NCBI GenBank assembly: GCA_027605045.1
Contig: JAQFWX010000020.1
Coordinates: forward strand, 124,001-188,000
DNA from: Phallus indusiatus
Lineage: Eukaryota; Basidiomycota; Agaricomycetes; Phallales; Phallaceae
Reading direction: 5' to 3'
DNA length: 64,000 bases
Shown here one piece after another: positions 34,512 to 45,677 of the stretch (positions are counted from its first letter, which is position 1; every line of letters begins with the position of its first letter). The translations under genes were made by a program, and so were the position numbers. The notes under the pieces were generated by a model. The model made no database searches and was not told the DNA's origin. It saw only the letters and a list, made by a program, of their open reading frames with translations.

Positions 34512-35289
34512 TGTTAGGGCTACTCAGCTCGCACTAGAGGGAGGGGATCCTAAGCAATATATTGGAAGGTAACTATACTACTCACCTAGAGGGAGGGGAT
34601 CCTAAGAGAACAAGCTTAGGGACCCTCACTCTAGGTACAGCTACTATATACATAAAACGACGACGCGGCGTGCGGTGTGGGGTTCCCCAACAGGCTATGA
34701 ACATATATGCGCATTATTTAGTTATTTTCCATGTTTTATTTTATTTATTTTCGTTCTATTATTACTGTAGTACAGGTAGTTAGCTAGAACAATAGTTAGG
34801 ACAGGTTTTCCCTCTGTGGACAGCCTCAGATAGTTCTATTGTTTAAGTCCAGGACATTATTACTCAGGTCCCAGGACAAGCTCTCTTAGTATAAATACTC
34901 AGTAGTTTACTCTCACAATAACAAGTTTTATTTCCCCCTTTATTGCGCTTCAGAGCTATTTTGAGATTTGAGATTATATTTCTATCCTATTCTATTTACA
35001 GTTCCCTACATAGTGTCTTCCCTCTTCCTGCTAGAGCTGTCCGGCTCCCCTCAGCGGCCCTGACACAGCTAAGTGCCAGGCGCCCAAGCCGAGCCTAAGC
35101 GACGTGATGTCACGGGCATCACGCCGGGTACGAGCGCGCAACGCGCGCGAGTAGAGAAGGTGAAATATGGACAGAGAGAATAAACGGAAAGTAGAGGTAA
35201 TGCACGGGAAATGTAAATAAGATAGAAATAGATATATACCGATGATAATAATAAGGAAAAATGAGGGGACGCAGTAGCGTACCCTGACA
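34512..35289. mobile_element. Solo LTR, family A copy 2, itself carrying a family B LTR
   Basis: TGTTAGGG...CCCTGACA with 5 bp target duplication ACCTC (34507-34511, 35290-35294). Longer than the other copies because a second LTR (34676-35053) is inserted at GCGGCGTGCGG|CCCTGACAC. Confidence 0.85.
34676..35053. mobile_element. Solo LTR, family B copy 2 (378 bp), nested
   Basis: TGTGGGGTTCCCCAACA ... CCGGCTCCCCTCA, flanked by GCGG on each side (34672-34675, 35054-35057). Interrupts the family A LTR, so it is the younger insertion. Shares both ends with 27214-27818 but is 227 bp shorter and differs internally. Confidence 0.75.
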
Positions 35290-37960
35290 ACCTCCTGTTG
35301 AAAGCCTTCGCCTGGCCTTGTCGTGTAATTGTCTGTTGCTCCTTTCATTCTTAAATCCCAGGGAAGATGAACAAGGCCGTGATGTTTTGGATATTCGTAA
35401 ATCTTTTCATATAAGTCGGTCATTTTCTAGAGCACTAAAATTAGCACGAGAATCACAATTCACAAACAAGAGGTGACATACCGTGCAATATTTTGACAAG
35501 CACTTGTTTAGATATGATATATGTTCTTCGGAGACGGGGCGTAAAACTGCAATGCTGCGAATCACAGCCAGCGTGCGAAAACAGTGGATAACTGGTGAGT
35601 TGCGGGGTAAAATGTTCACTAAACAGAAGATGACACACTGTAAGATCATCAGTTACGGGAATGTCTGCGATAAATACATTGAGACTTACTTTTAAAATGT
35701 CACGGTAACTGTTGCCGTCGGCGAAGTCTTTCTCAGTGACGTTAATGAAATGTTTCAAAGTTGGCCATCTCGGAACCTCCCGCATACTGAGGATTTGAGA
35801 AGCAGAGAAAAAGAAAATCTGAAATAAACACTCACTTTGATGACAACTGTCTTCGTTCCTGTGCATTAAGAATAGTGTCCTTATTACTAATGAGCAAGCC
35901 CCATTGATGTTTGTCCCATTCACCAGAGTCCATTTCGTGCAGCATGTCGTACGAGTAGGCTAAATATGGATCGGAATTTGCAATCTTCCAGAATGCGATC
36001 TATGTGCATCATGAGACTTTTTTCCCTGGTATGCAAATGGCTCACCTTTATTAAATGTAGGCCCGTGTCACACAGAAGCTTCTCAGCGGCACCAGCGGAT
36101 AAAGTCAGTGCTTTTTTGTACACGGCTTTCATGGCAGATTGGGTCCAAAGTGTAACTGGTGCAGTTAGGTTTGTGAAGGAATGGCGGTGAGCCAGACAGC
36201 GTGGACAAGCGTAATTCGCCTGGGCACCTCGTGTGCCACATAAACAGTAAGCTTCTTCTTTATCAATAGCTTCTATCAAAATCCCAGGGTGAAGGATCCG
36301 GGTGTGCTCATCTCCACATGTAACGGCTTCACCATTGTGCGAGCGTTTACGAATGGGGCGCCAAATGGCATGGTGAACATCTTGGTACACTTCTCTTCTG
36401 AACTTGCCAAGCTCCACAAGTGAGACGGAATCATCTTCATCTTCCGTGGTGCGTCTATCTATTGTTACCTGAGCCAAAGCTGTGAGACCAAGTGCAAAAT
36501 CTAATAAAACTGGTGGCTTACCACGGGCATGTAGCCAATTAGAACACCTCCACCATTGCCTGACCCATTCCTGATGGCAGCTGGGAGGAAGCCGGCACGC
36601 AGGATTATAGGATGCTTGGTGACAGTTTTGGCAACGCTGCTTTTATCCAGCCATACATGTAATGGCGTGAAACAATGTGGGGTACCGTCACGCTCCGCTT
36701 GAGGCAAAGTATCCTAACCATGTCAAATATAACAGTAAGTGGATGTTAATAATCGTAGTGATACAATTAATTGCTAACCTGAATGTCCCACCATCGTTGT
36801 CCGCTGTTGAGTTCATCATAGAGTCGCGTTGATCGGTTGTGCCGGTGAAGTGTTTTTTGGACAGGATACCACATAATGGAATCAGCCAAACTTGGGTCCG
36901 TAACTATGTCTAGGATCCATTCCCATGGATCTCGGAATTGAAATGTAAATCTATATTCTTTGTTCTTGAAATAGCGCACAACCGTTCCCTCTTGAAACTG
37001 AAACTAGGTGAATACTGAACTAATGGCAAAGGATTAGTATTGACTTACCTGAACACTAAAACAGCGAGTCGCCTCCAATGACTGGTCATATTGAAAGAGC
37101 GTGCGTATTGTCATGTAACTCCCGGATGCCCAACGTCCATTAATGCCTTCTAGAATTTCTTCAATCGTTTTACGATCCATACGCTTGGTTACTGTCATCC
37201 GTGTAAACTCAAAATCCACACGTGTTCGGAATGGGGCCCATGGCTTGGGCTGGGGGTCTGGCTCATTGAGACGAGCATTTTGTGGCACGTCATCCATGGC
37301 GGGGGTCGGTTCATCCAGAGAAATGATGGTTGGTGGCTGGCCACTATGAGGGTGATAGGAAATCTTAATAAACTCTTGGATCGGAGGGTGGTCGCTAGCA
37401 TTATCCACACCGTTCATGTCGTCTTGTTCTTCAGACTCGGGTTCGTCTTGTTCTTCCGATTCGGGTTCATCTTGTTCTTCCGATTCAGGCTCATCATGCC
37501 GTTCAAACTCGACATCGTCTAGCCAATATCATGAGCTTATGATAACTGTGCCGGAACCAACTATCTTACCAGTAATCATCTGAGTACGCGCCTGCGAGGA
37601 TACTGGCTCGATTTGGAGCATTTGCGCATGCATTGCATCAGGAGCAACGGATTGATGATTTTTCAACTGTGCTCGGGCTTGCGCAGATCTGGTGACGGGT
37701 TTGTGCTGGTGAGGACGTAGTTTACATGCATCGATATGTTTGTCGGAACGTCGTTTATTGATGGGTTTGGCACAGAAACCACACCATCGCTGATTGTGGA
37801 GAACTCGGACATCAAGGGGCTGGTCAGTCCACATATGAGCATATACTAAAAACTAATTAAAACCGTTAAGTAGCAGCATACACAAGAGTGCACAAACCAT
37901 TAATTTTTGCACGATCTCATAGGTGAGCGAGTTTGAACTTGGAGTTGTGAAGTGTTGCGA

Positions 37961-37994
37961 TGTGACATGTGACATGTGACATGTGACATGTGAC
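37961..37994. repeat. (TGTGACA) heptamer array upstream of transposase 2
   Basis: Nearly five tandem units of TGTGACA about 130 bp upstream of the minus-strand transposase start; on the sense strand these read (TGTCACA). Same motif as upstream of transposase 1 and as the inner element termini. Confidence 0.6.
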
Positions 37995-38584
37995 GGTCGT
38001 CGTGTAATCCATATGCCACTCTCGAGCCATCTGCAGGATTGACACAACAACTGGAATTTGACTTAGGTAGGTTGCCTAGTTTTCATTTGTTTGTTCGACG
38101 GCTAACTCAGTTATACTATTATAGAATTAATCCCTCTCATTTTCTGTATTACCGGTGGACTTAACCTGTCTGATTTGAACTCGGACGCAACGTGGTTTAA
38201 CCAGCCTGCCCGACCATATTATTTACTTGATTTTCCGAATGGCGGGAGTTATTTCAGTCAGCTTGAGTTAGAAGATCTAGGTTTGGGTGTGACTAGGTAA
38301 GTCTAACTATGCTGATCGAACCTGATCGGGTCATCTCACCGGTCCCCAATGCTCTGATCAGTCGTCCCAGCCCCACTGCTAAATGTACCCATTACCCAAA
38401 TGTCAATGGTTACGCTGAACAAGATTTAATTCCGCTCGATGTTCGTGTTGCCATGATAACTTATGGCACATCCGAAAACCTCTTTTATATGAGAGCGTCC
38501 CTCTCATCCAGCTTCGTTCACGCCTTCACTTTTCCAACACGTGTACATCCCTTCACTTTTCGAGTGCGTGTCCAAAGGCCACCA

Positions 38585-40605
38585 ATGACTGAATCTGATG
38601 ACGAATCTGGTCGGTCATCTGATTCACATGAACAACACCGTGGAAACTCACTTTCCAAGCACCAAGAGGTATGTACAAGTGATGTTACATACCGCCTTCG
38701 GATCCAATGTAACGTTGCTTCGTTTACAGGCTCTTAGAGCGAAAGAGGCAGAAGTGAATAAGCTGAGATGCCAGCTTAGCCTTGAGCAAAGGCGCATGGC
38801 CGAAATAACCAACCGTCAACCAACTTCAGTCTCACGTGGTCGAGGAATGGCACGAGACGAAATAACTAGCCGCCAACTGACTCCAGTCTCACGTCGTCGA
38901 GAAACGGAACCAGATGTAGAGCTTGAAGAAACGGCACAAGATGCAGAGCCTCGTGCCCCCACACCCAAAAAAATCTACATTGCAGACCCAGTTGCTCTCG
39001 CCCAGATCCAGAAAAATGCTCGCGAATTCACGTACATGTATATGTTTTGGATCCCAGACAAAGCTATCGGCGTTTTCAAGATGGACTTGGACCTGCACTA
39101 CCAACCTGAAACCCGATTCCTATCTGGTCCTCACGGAGAGCAGCAAGGTTTGCTGTTTGACCTTCTCGCGCTCGTTCCTTCCGAATATCACTCCAGTCTC
39201 AAAACGAAGCCATTTATCAAACAGGTATGGTTAATATTTTTCATACCTTATTTCATATTCTAACGTTGCTTTCTAGTTTGAACAAGAGATGACCCAGCAG
39301 AGATCAAATGCCCGGACCCGTCTTGACCAAGCGGGACCGTTTATTTTCAACTGTCATCACGACACCTTTGACAAAAAAGAGCTTCGTGTGGCAACATTTA
39401 AGGAGCTTATTGGATTTACCGGGAGGGAGAAAGGCAAGGATGTATACAAACGCCTTGCCCCAATCTTATACCAAGAGAATGCGAATGCCGCAAACTCAAG
39501 ATGGACGATTTTCCGGAACCCAATCTTAATGAGGGTATGTATCACACATTTGCCAATAATTCATCAGTTAAAATAATTAACAGACGTATTCTGCATTGGT
39601 TCGGGGAGTTGCATCCATTCGTGGTCTTGCTGAAGGAGACGTGACGAAGAAGGAACCTCACAAGAACAATGAGTCCAACTGGAAACTCCAGCATGTAACG
39701 CCTGGAGCAATTGCTTTGGCTGCAACAGTGGTAAGGCAGAATCAACATGCTTTTCGAAGTGAATAACGTCCAACTAGGCTCGTTTTGCTGGATCGGCCGA
39801 CAAGTCTTTATCAGCATGTGGAGCAGAAACGCTCATTAACTACCAGCTTGATTATGAATCCTACTTCCAGTATCTTCACATGGGTCTGCATGAGAAAAAG
39901 CCCTCAGTGCTCGATATATTCCGGACATGGGACAGCATATTCTATCCGACTAACCAGACCAACCCGGATGCATCAATACCTATGGCCCCAGATACCACCA
40001 GCTCTTTGGACCTACTTGCAGAGATGAGGGCCGAGCAACCAGAAGAAGATTCCGGTCCAAATAACGGACCTATTCGGGATAGCGGGTCAACGGAAGCAGC
40101 ACACAATAGCTCTACATTCTCTCCCATGATTACATCTAGATCTCGGGCCAACGTATCAGACGATGAACCAGAGGACGAAGGATGTATACCACAACAACAA
40201 CAACAACAACCATCAAATGGTCGTTCTAACAGTCTTCCAGCTATGACAGACACAGAGGACGAAAGCGAACAGGAAGAATTGGTCTCCCGAGCACCAATCT
40301 CAAACACTTCTGCCACGACCACTCCCCGAGTTCCAACCATGTCAGTATCCGTTCTAGTTTCAGCTAAACAAGCCAAACAAACCCAGGTCACGTCTAATCA
40401 GTCTGTGGAGCGTTCTCCGTCACCGTTGACTGACATAACAGAATCAACGGGACAAATCTCTCAATCAACTCGCCAACCAAGGACCCAAAATCAATCCAAG
40501 CCAACATCTCGCAAACGCAAGGTCGTTGAAAGTGATCATGAAGATGATGAAAGTCAACCACAACGTCCCAAACGCACCCGCCGTAGCACACGTTCCAAAA
40601 AGTAG
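38585..40605 (+). CDS. DUF6698-like protein B
   Basis: Five exons (38585-38668, 38730-39224, 39277-39534, 39584-39730, 39778-40605), all GT-AG, about 600 residues. Acidic start MTESDDESGRSSDSHEQ; coiled stretch ALRAKEAEVNKLRCQLSLEQ; core FTYMYMFWIPDKAIGVFKMD, FIKQFEQEMTQQRSNARTRL, TYSALVRGVASIRGLAEGD, WKLQHVTPGAIALAATVARF and YQLDYESYFQYLHMGL. The tail is low-complexity with a polyGln run and ends in basic KRTRRSTRSKK-type nuclear-import sequence. Same layout as the broken copy A on the other side of the insertion. The family is common in agaricomycetes and its function is unknown. Its repeated pairing with a Plavaka transposase here suggests an accessory role in, or cargo status on, the element. 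Confidence 0.7.
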
Positions 40606-40668
40606 ATAGTCGTATTGTAGATTATCTGACTATGTGTTTATAAACCTTAACTATCAATAAATAAATAT

Positions 40669-41273
40669 CTAAAGTTTTTTTTCCACCTTTCCCAATCTAT
40701 TAATTGTTTTTGAAAATCCGCGAAGACAAGCAATCGAAGTACACCTTGACTCTGAAAGCAACGCTTGTGCATATAAATTTGATTCCATGCACTCCCGCTT
40801 CAACCCTCGAATCTCTTCAATCAACTCGCCAAACATATCCTCAAGTCGAGGTTTTTTCGAAGACTCAGGTGAGTCATTGTCTAAACAATCACCCTTTTGT
40901 TTTATTCCTGCATTTGAGGGGCCTGTCTGGTTGCCATAACGCTTGGCTTCCCTAAATTTAACGATTTTTTTCACCAGAGCATCGGTCGGTGGACTGTTAA
41001 GCCTCATCTATAGTAATGTATGTTCAACTGTGACAATTTATTAACAACTTGTGCAGAATAACATACATATTTGGGGAGTTGTTTAATCATTGCAATGTCA
41101 TCTTCATTGGGGGCTCTGGTGTCACCAGGCTCGACCAAGTCTGAGAAAGTATCCGGTTCGGTAGCCGAATCATCATCCACCACAGCTTTACCATCCCAAT
41201 CAATTAAATCAGAGAAAGTGTCAGGTTCAGTGGCAGAGTCATCTACCACTACGCTGTTGTCTTTGTTGGACAT
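40669..41273 (-). CDS. Small coiled-coil protein B of the element module
   Basis: Two exons (41273-41067, 41007-40669; intron 60 nt), about 180 residues. The N-terminal part is acidic with a tandem duplication of VVDDSATEPDTFSDL (present twice, about 24 residues apart). The C-terminal part is helical (EDMFGELIEEIRGLKRECM), with basic stretches KKIVKFREAKR and KKPRLED. Convergent with the DUF6698-like gene B, 63 bp apart, mirroring the 24.4-27.9 kb pair. No known domain. Confidence 0.55.
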
Positions 41274-42230
41274 CGAATGTTTAGAGCAGAAGATTTTTGT
41301 TAATATGTTGGCCACACATCCCCGGTTGTCAAACTCTTGCACGCAACTAATGCAGGGATGCTCGAACTTACATAAGATTTTAGAAATGATATATAACAAC
41401 GGTGGGACATGATTCTGTATCAACGTCTCTTTTTCAGTTCCACTACCTTCCGCGACCCACTATTACCTTCCGCAACCCACTTTCACAGCCAGCAGGAAAA
41501 AGCATTGAAACTTTCAAAGGTACTCATAATCATAGCATTGACAATAACACATAATATACTAATATCAATTTCAGTACAATTATAATGTCGAGTCGTGAGT
41601 TGCCACGGTGAGTTTAAAGGCACAATGGTCTTGAGGGCGACGTGCGATTTGGTTTAGGGTTTAGGGTTCAGAGTGAGTTTTCTCGGGTTTGATTTCTCGG
41701 CGAACCACGGTCTAACTGTTAGCTATAAGGTTACATTTTTTAGATAATTTTATTAAATAGCATAATAATTATAAATAAATGGTTTCATATTTGTAATTAA
41801 ATCAAATTTAGCTAATATACCATTTTTGGAACTACAGAAAAATCGAAATTCTGTGTACATGGATCGGTGCTGTAACTGGCTGTACAAACGTCGACGCACC
41901 ATTATCAGGGTCATACCTCAATCTTCAGTGCTGATCGACCTCTCCTTATCCGGATCAGAATTTTTTTCCCTGATTAGGCTGTAAATTCCAAACCCCGTTA
42001 TATTGGGATTTGCTTTTCTGATCCGGCGGTGTATCCCTTTTCATGGCCTAAACTTTCTTGATACATGTATATTCACATTCGGCGTTGCTGAGCATTGCCC
42101 GATCATCAATAGAGTCCCCTGTATCAGTCCATCTCATGTACTTGAAACGTATTTGAGTCCGTCAGGCTCGGTCAGGCAACCACCCATCTGACGACGCTGA
42201 TACTCCTTATCAGGCCTGATATGGTACTCC
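41274..42230. other. Right subterminal region of the outer element
   Basis: No gene. Contains a twofold CTACCTTCCGCGACCCACT repeat (about 41441-41480), two telomere-like TTTAGGG units (41653-41668) and many TCAGG/CCTGA/ATCAGG motifs between 41890 and 42230 that resemble those at 33386-33400. Confidence 0.45.
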
Positions 42231-42244
42231 CGATTTTTGCGACA

Positions 42245-43656
42245 AAGTTTTCCCGTCATCATTACAAAACCCTCTTCCCTCTTCAAAATCAATTTCTACA
42301 ACTAACACTCTCGTTCAAGGTTCCTCTTCATCGTCTCCTATTCAAGTTACTCTGCATCACCGCCTGCTGCGTCTACTAGTAATGCAAGTTCGTCGCAAGA
42401 TATTTCAGATCTGACAATACCACCTGTGGCTACCACGCCTGCCACTATTATTGCCAATTTGCACACGTCTGAAAATTCGCTCGCTAGTACGACCACTGCT
42501 GTAGATCATTCAGTCTTGTCAACTAATGGCATCTCCGAGCCAGGCTCTTCTGGCAGCGGAAACCACCATAACACAAATCTAGCTACGATAATCGGCATTA
42601 TAATCGGCATCTTGGTATTTACCATCCTCGGTGGTGTCCTTTTCGTTTTTAGACGACGATATCGTAACAAACTTATACGCCACTTGCAATGGAAAAACAA
42701 GCTTGAGTTCAATTCCGAGGTCGAGTCCGGCGAACTTCCTGCTAGTGCCGACTCGAGCACGAAGTCGTTCAAAGTCTAGGATCAACGACCGAGAATAATA
42801 TTCAAATGATACAAGAATTGAACCCACGCAACGTTAACATCAGGCAGCCCGGAGTTATACATAATCAGCTACGAATGCCCCAACAAGACCGTCACTTCCA
42901 CTCAGATGCACATGCACCAACAACACCAGCAGCTACTAGTAGTTTGGCTGACAATTCGGAGTCGACACCAACTCTGGCGTCAATGGATTCCCATGCAATA
43001 ACAGCACCATTCCAAAATTCGTCGAGAGCTCTCCTTCAGCCAGTTGCAAACCTCGAGGCAGTGGAAGAAACTCACAGAACCAGTTCCGCTCCGGCGAGCC
43101 TTCATGATGCTGTTCATGAGTTAAACGCCGAATTTCGACACCTTTCTTTGCAGCCTACCAATTATTACCATAACCATCTCGGTGGTCACGGTGTTTCATG
43201 CAATTGCAATGGTTATAGTAATACTCAAAATGTCGATATCAATTCGGGTTTACACCAGCCTGAGGAATCTAGTTATACTATTAGGCTGTTACCCGATCTT
43301 CCCCAGACTGTTCAAGTTCCACAGGTACCACTACTTACAAGAGATTCAGTTGTTGAAGCGGTATCACCAGTGCCAGCCTTGTTGTTGACGGAACCACCCG
43401 GCTTGAACTCTACTATCAATACGGTCGCAGTCAGTCAATGCCCTAAAAAAAACCAATAAATCATCCTTCTGATACTTAATTTTAACAGTTGCCTGATAAT
43501 AACGACTCGGAATCGAGCCTGAGGTGGCATGCGGCAGATAGTGGCGTTCGTCTCGGTGGGAGAACTCTACTGTTATATGATGATAAAAGTGGAGCAAACT
43601 CCGAGTCGTCTTTGCAGCCGAAAGACAGATTCCCACCTGTGTATACCCATAATTAA
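42245..43656 (+). pseudogene. F4, 3' part: membrane-protein gene split by the insertion
   Basis: Resumes the gene begun at 22717. SSLQNPLPSS...TNTLVQGSSSSS aligns with SSSSLPSPPPSSSISLTNSL in F5. After a frameshift near 42345 the frame gives TTPATIIANL..., the membrane helix IIGIIIGILVFTILGGVLF and RRRYRN. A second frameshift near 42765 leads to SLGSTTENNIQ...RNVNIRQPGV and the tail. The last exon (43489-43656) has the signature RWHAADSGVRLGGRTLLLYD...PPVYTHN. The two frameshifts and the loss of the 5' half show it is dead, yet the splice sites of the last intron remain. Confidence 0.75.
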
Positions 43657-45677
43657 TATGATATCTCTACAGTAATGAGAAATCTAATGATAGAGAATTT
43701 CAGAAAATATCTTTACTCTTCGCTGCTGCGGTATAGTATATTCTCCTTAATGTATTTATTATAACTATGATACCGTGCTTTCAATAACCATAGTCCGTCG
43801 AGAAACATAGGATTTGTCCTATCTTATTGAATATCATTGTCACGCTCCACGAGTTTCAATCCGCTGGATTCACCTTGCTATGCTGAGAGCCTGTGATGGA
43901 TCTGATTCTCGTCTGCACGTTGCGTTACACGTAGATGTCAAGTTCGAACTTGGTTGAAAGTTTGTTTTGGGGTTTTCAACGCGCTTCTACACGTGCCTAT
44001 CTTTTCCATTTCCATTTGCTCCCGGGCCATCGTTTGAGTCCAAGACACCAGCATTGTGGTTCAGAGTCGATGCATGTCTAGAAGTGCCTCCAAAGATTCA
44101 CGGCGTACGAGTGCGCAGTTACCTCCCCGTGAAAAGTTCTTCGAGGAGAGCGCGAACTTCAGCTGCGCAATACCGGTTTTCAGGAGAACATCTGATAATT
44201 TCTGATCGAGATATAAAGACTGTCGGAGGAAACGGGACCCATTCCGAACCAGGTTCTCATCTAATATGTAGGATTCCCACTTGCAGGTATCTGAAGGGAA
44301 ATGGAAGACCAGTTAGACACGTTGCTCATCGGATGGATGGATGGGATGGTGTTTAGCCATATACAAAAGCACCACTCGTACGCGTAGCCTTGAAGCGAAG
44401 AGCAATGGGAAATAATCTAGAGAAAGAGAAGTGTTTAAATGATGTTAAGCTACTTGGGTAGCCATTACTTTATAGTGGGGGTTTAATAAAATGTGTGTTC
44501 GTATAGCGATGTAGATGCGGTATGTACTATGGACCGCAACGAAAGGAGAGCACATCATGTCGGAGTTTGAAGTAAGCGCCCGTAACCACCTCTTGTTTCC
44601 CGCCAGAGCTGTCAGTCCCGTATCTATTTCGCCGTACTTGGATTTTCTGAACGTCGGTACCGCACTTACGCATTAACCTACGTATGTCGTAGTATCTGTT
44701 CATGACTGGATGCTCACGAAATCTAGACCATTTGATGTTCATGATTTTCCCCTAAATTTCGTGCGTGTCAGAAACCTCAGTTGGATGTTCTTTGTTCAAC
44801 AAGCAGAATTAATGATTCATGTTGATTGACAAGCTCAGAAAGCATCTTATCTTATATCAACACGTTCAAATATCCCGTGTCAGTAACCATCCTTCCCTCT
44901 TCTCGTTGACAAGCGCGTCATAACCTTTCATTAGCCGACATGAATTGACCACTCTCAGTCATGTCTAATAATTGTGCATGATGATCACACGGATCCATTT
45001 GAATCTTACTGCCAATTCTCCAAACTTCAACCCCGTAAAAACTCGTTGGGCTCTGATTTTGTTTTCATATGGCCGTATCGTTGAGTAAAACGAACTAAGT
45101 AGTCTACGGAAGCACACATTGAAATACATGCTACTTTTCGTTGCATATATTTCGAATTCTATAATAACTTTGGCAATGATCAATTTTGGCTTTTGGAATT
45201 TCACCGGTATGTCATGTCAGGCATATTATTCCCCACGTGCTCTTCTTTTCATACGTCCCGACCGCCATCATCGCGATGCCGGGAAGATGCGTATAAGAGG
45301 CCTGATTCAGACATGAACATACCCCCGGTTTGTGGATACTTACATTTCGTGGATATTTATACTCATTCCTCATGCCAGAACTTCGCACTGCAATGTGTTT
45401 CTGATACGAATTGAGACCGCGTGGAACTAAGGAGTTATGGCTTTGACACTGCCTCCTTTCAACCAAATTTGTCTTTCCTTTCCGCTGTTTAAGCCCGAAG
45501 ACCACAGCAACGCGGTCGGTTGCGGGTAATTGATGACGAAAAATCACCCCATTTGTTTCTCGTTTGTAGTCATAAACAAAGTTACTACTCCTCCCAAGCT
45601 CCTTGTCAGACTCGCTCACAGCTATCCTCCCTAAAATACCTGTGGCGGCGCCACGTATCTCTATTCCAGTGGTCAAT
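43657..45677. other. Intergenic between F4 and F5
   Basis: No supported gene; a 129-codon frame at 43967-44356 has no recognisable features. It contains the direct repeat 44276-44585. The last 150 bp before F5 resemble the regions before F4 (22.58-22.70 kb) and F6, which marks a shared promoter and leader (CTCCCAAGCTCCTTGTC / CTTCCCAAGCTCTTTATC). Confidence 0.4.
44276..44585 (+). repeat. Direct repeat of 60704-61018
   Basis: About 310 bp, roughly 75 percent identical by eye to 60704-61018. Shared blocks include TTCCCACTTGCAGGTATCTG, TTTAGCCATATACAAAAG, CGCAACGAAAGGA and AAGTAAGCGCCCGTA-type ends. Each copy lies about 0.6-1 kb downstream of a family gene (F4, F7), so these are probably remnants of the duplication that spread the family. 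Confidence 0.65.

Larger units (their letters stand above)
33641..37834 (-). pseudogene. Plavaka-type transposase 2, interrupted by an LTR
   Basis: Starts at 37834 and ends at 33641. N-terminal finger WCGFCAKPINKRRSDKHIDAC; KPWAPFRTRVDFEFTRMTV; FQFRDPWEWILDIVTDPSLA; HPIILRAGFLPAAIRNGSGN with GGGVLIGYMPVV; a zinc-binding block IDKEEAYCLCGTRGAQANYA with CPRCL; C-terminus YFIRGCHMIPAFDES...DLVDSDAFLRFFLEQ. Collinear with transposase 1 but only about half identical, so the two are different lineages, not a recent duplication. A family A LTR (34512-35289) sits after codons GEGFQQEV, and the exon resumes with QQTYNQTN. The gene is dead unless the LTR is removed. Confidence 0.8.
23167..42244. mobile_element. 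Outer Plavaka-type element (about 8.9 kb) with a second element nested inside
   Basis: Boundaries come from the split host gene F4 and from terminal motifs: TGTCGCAAAATTCG at 23167-23180 and CGATTTTTGCGACA at 42231-42244 (reverse complement TGTCGCAAAAATCG). F4 coding sequence abuts both ends. Only AA is duplicated at the junctions (..CTCAA / AAGTTT..), so the target duplication is 2 bp or uncertain. If the inner element (23189-33384) is removed, the left end reads on into TGATCAGGATCAGG, which resembles the right subterminal ATATCAGGCCTGAT. Own genes: Plavaka transposase (minus, 33.6-37.8 kb), DUF6698-like gene (plus, 38.6-40.6 kb) and a coiled-coil gene (minus, 40.7-41.3 kb). Plavaka elements are CACTA-related DNA transposons of agaricomycetes. 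Confidence 0.65.

Noticed and set aside
29341..37994. CRISPR-like array from the heptamers
   Set aside because: Units are directly adjacent without spacers, and the genome is fungal.
24421..41273. Recent inverted duplication of one 9 kb segment
   Set aside because: The two halves differ too much at protein level (transposases about half identical, coiled-coil genes barely alike) and carry different termini.
41653..41668. Interstitial telomere
   Set aside because: Only two TTTAGGG units; too short, and inside a transposon end.
43967..44356. 129-codon frame between F4 and F5
   Set aside because: No domain, overlaps a repeat, and no conserved counterpart frame in the repeat partner at 60.7 kb.
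45603..45677. F5 starting at 45603
   Set aside because: The codon there is TTG; the first in-frame ATG is 45678, and the upstream part matches the untranslated leaders of F4 and F6.
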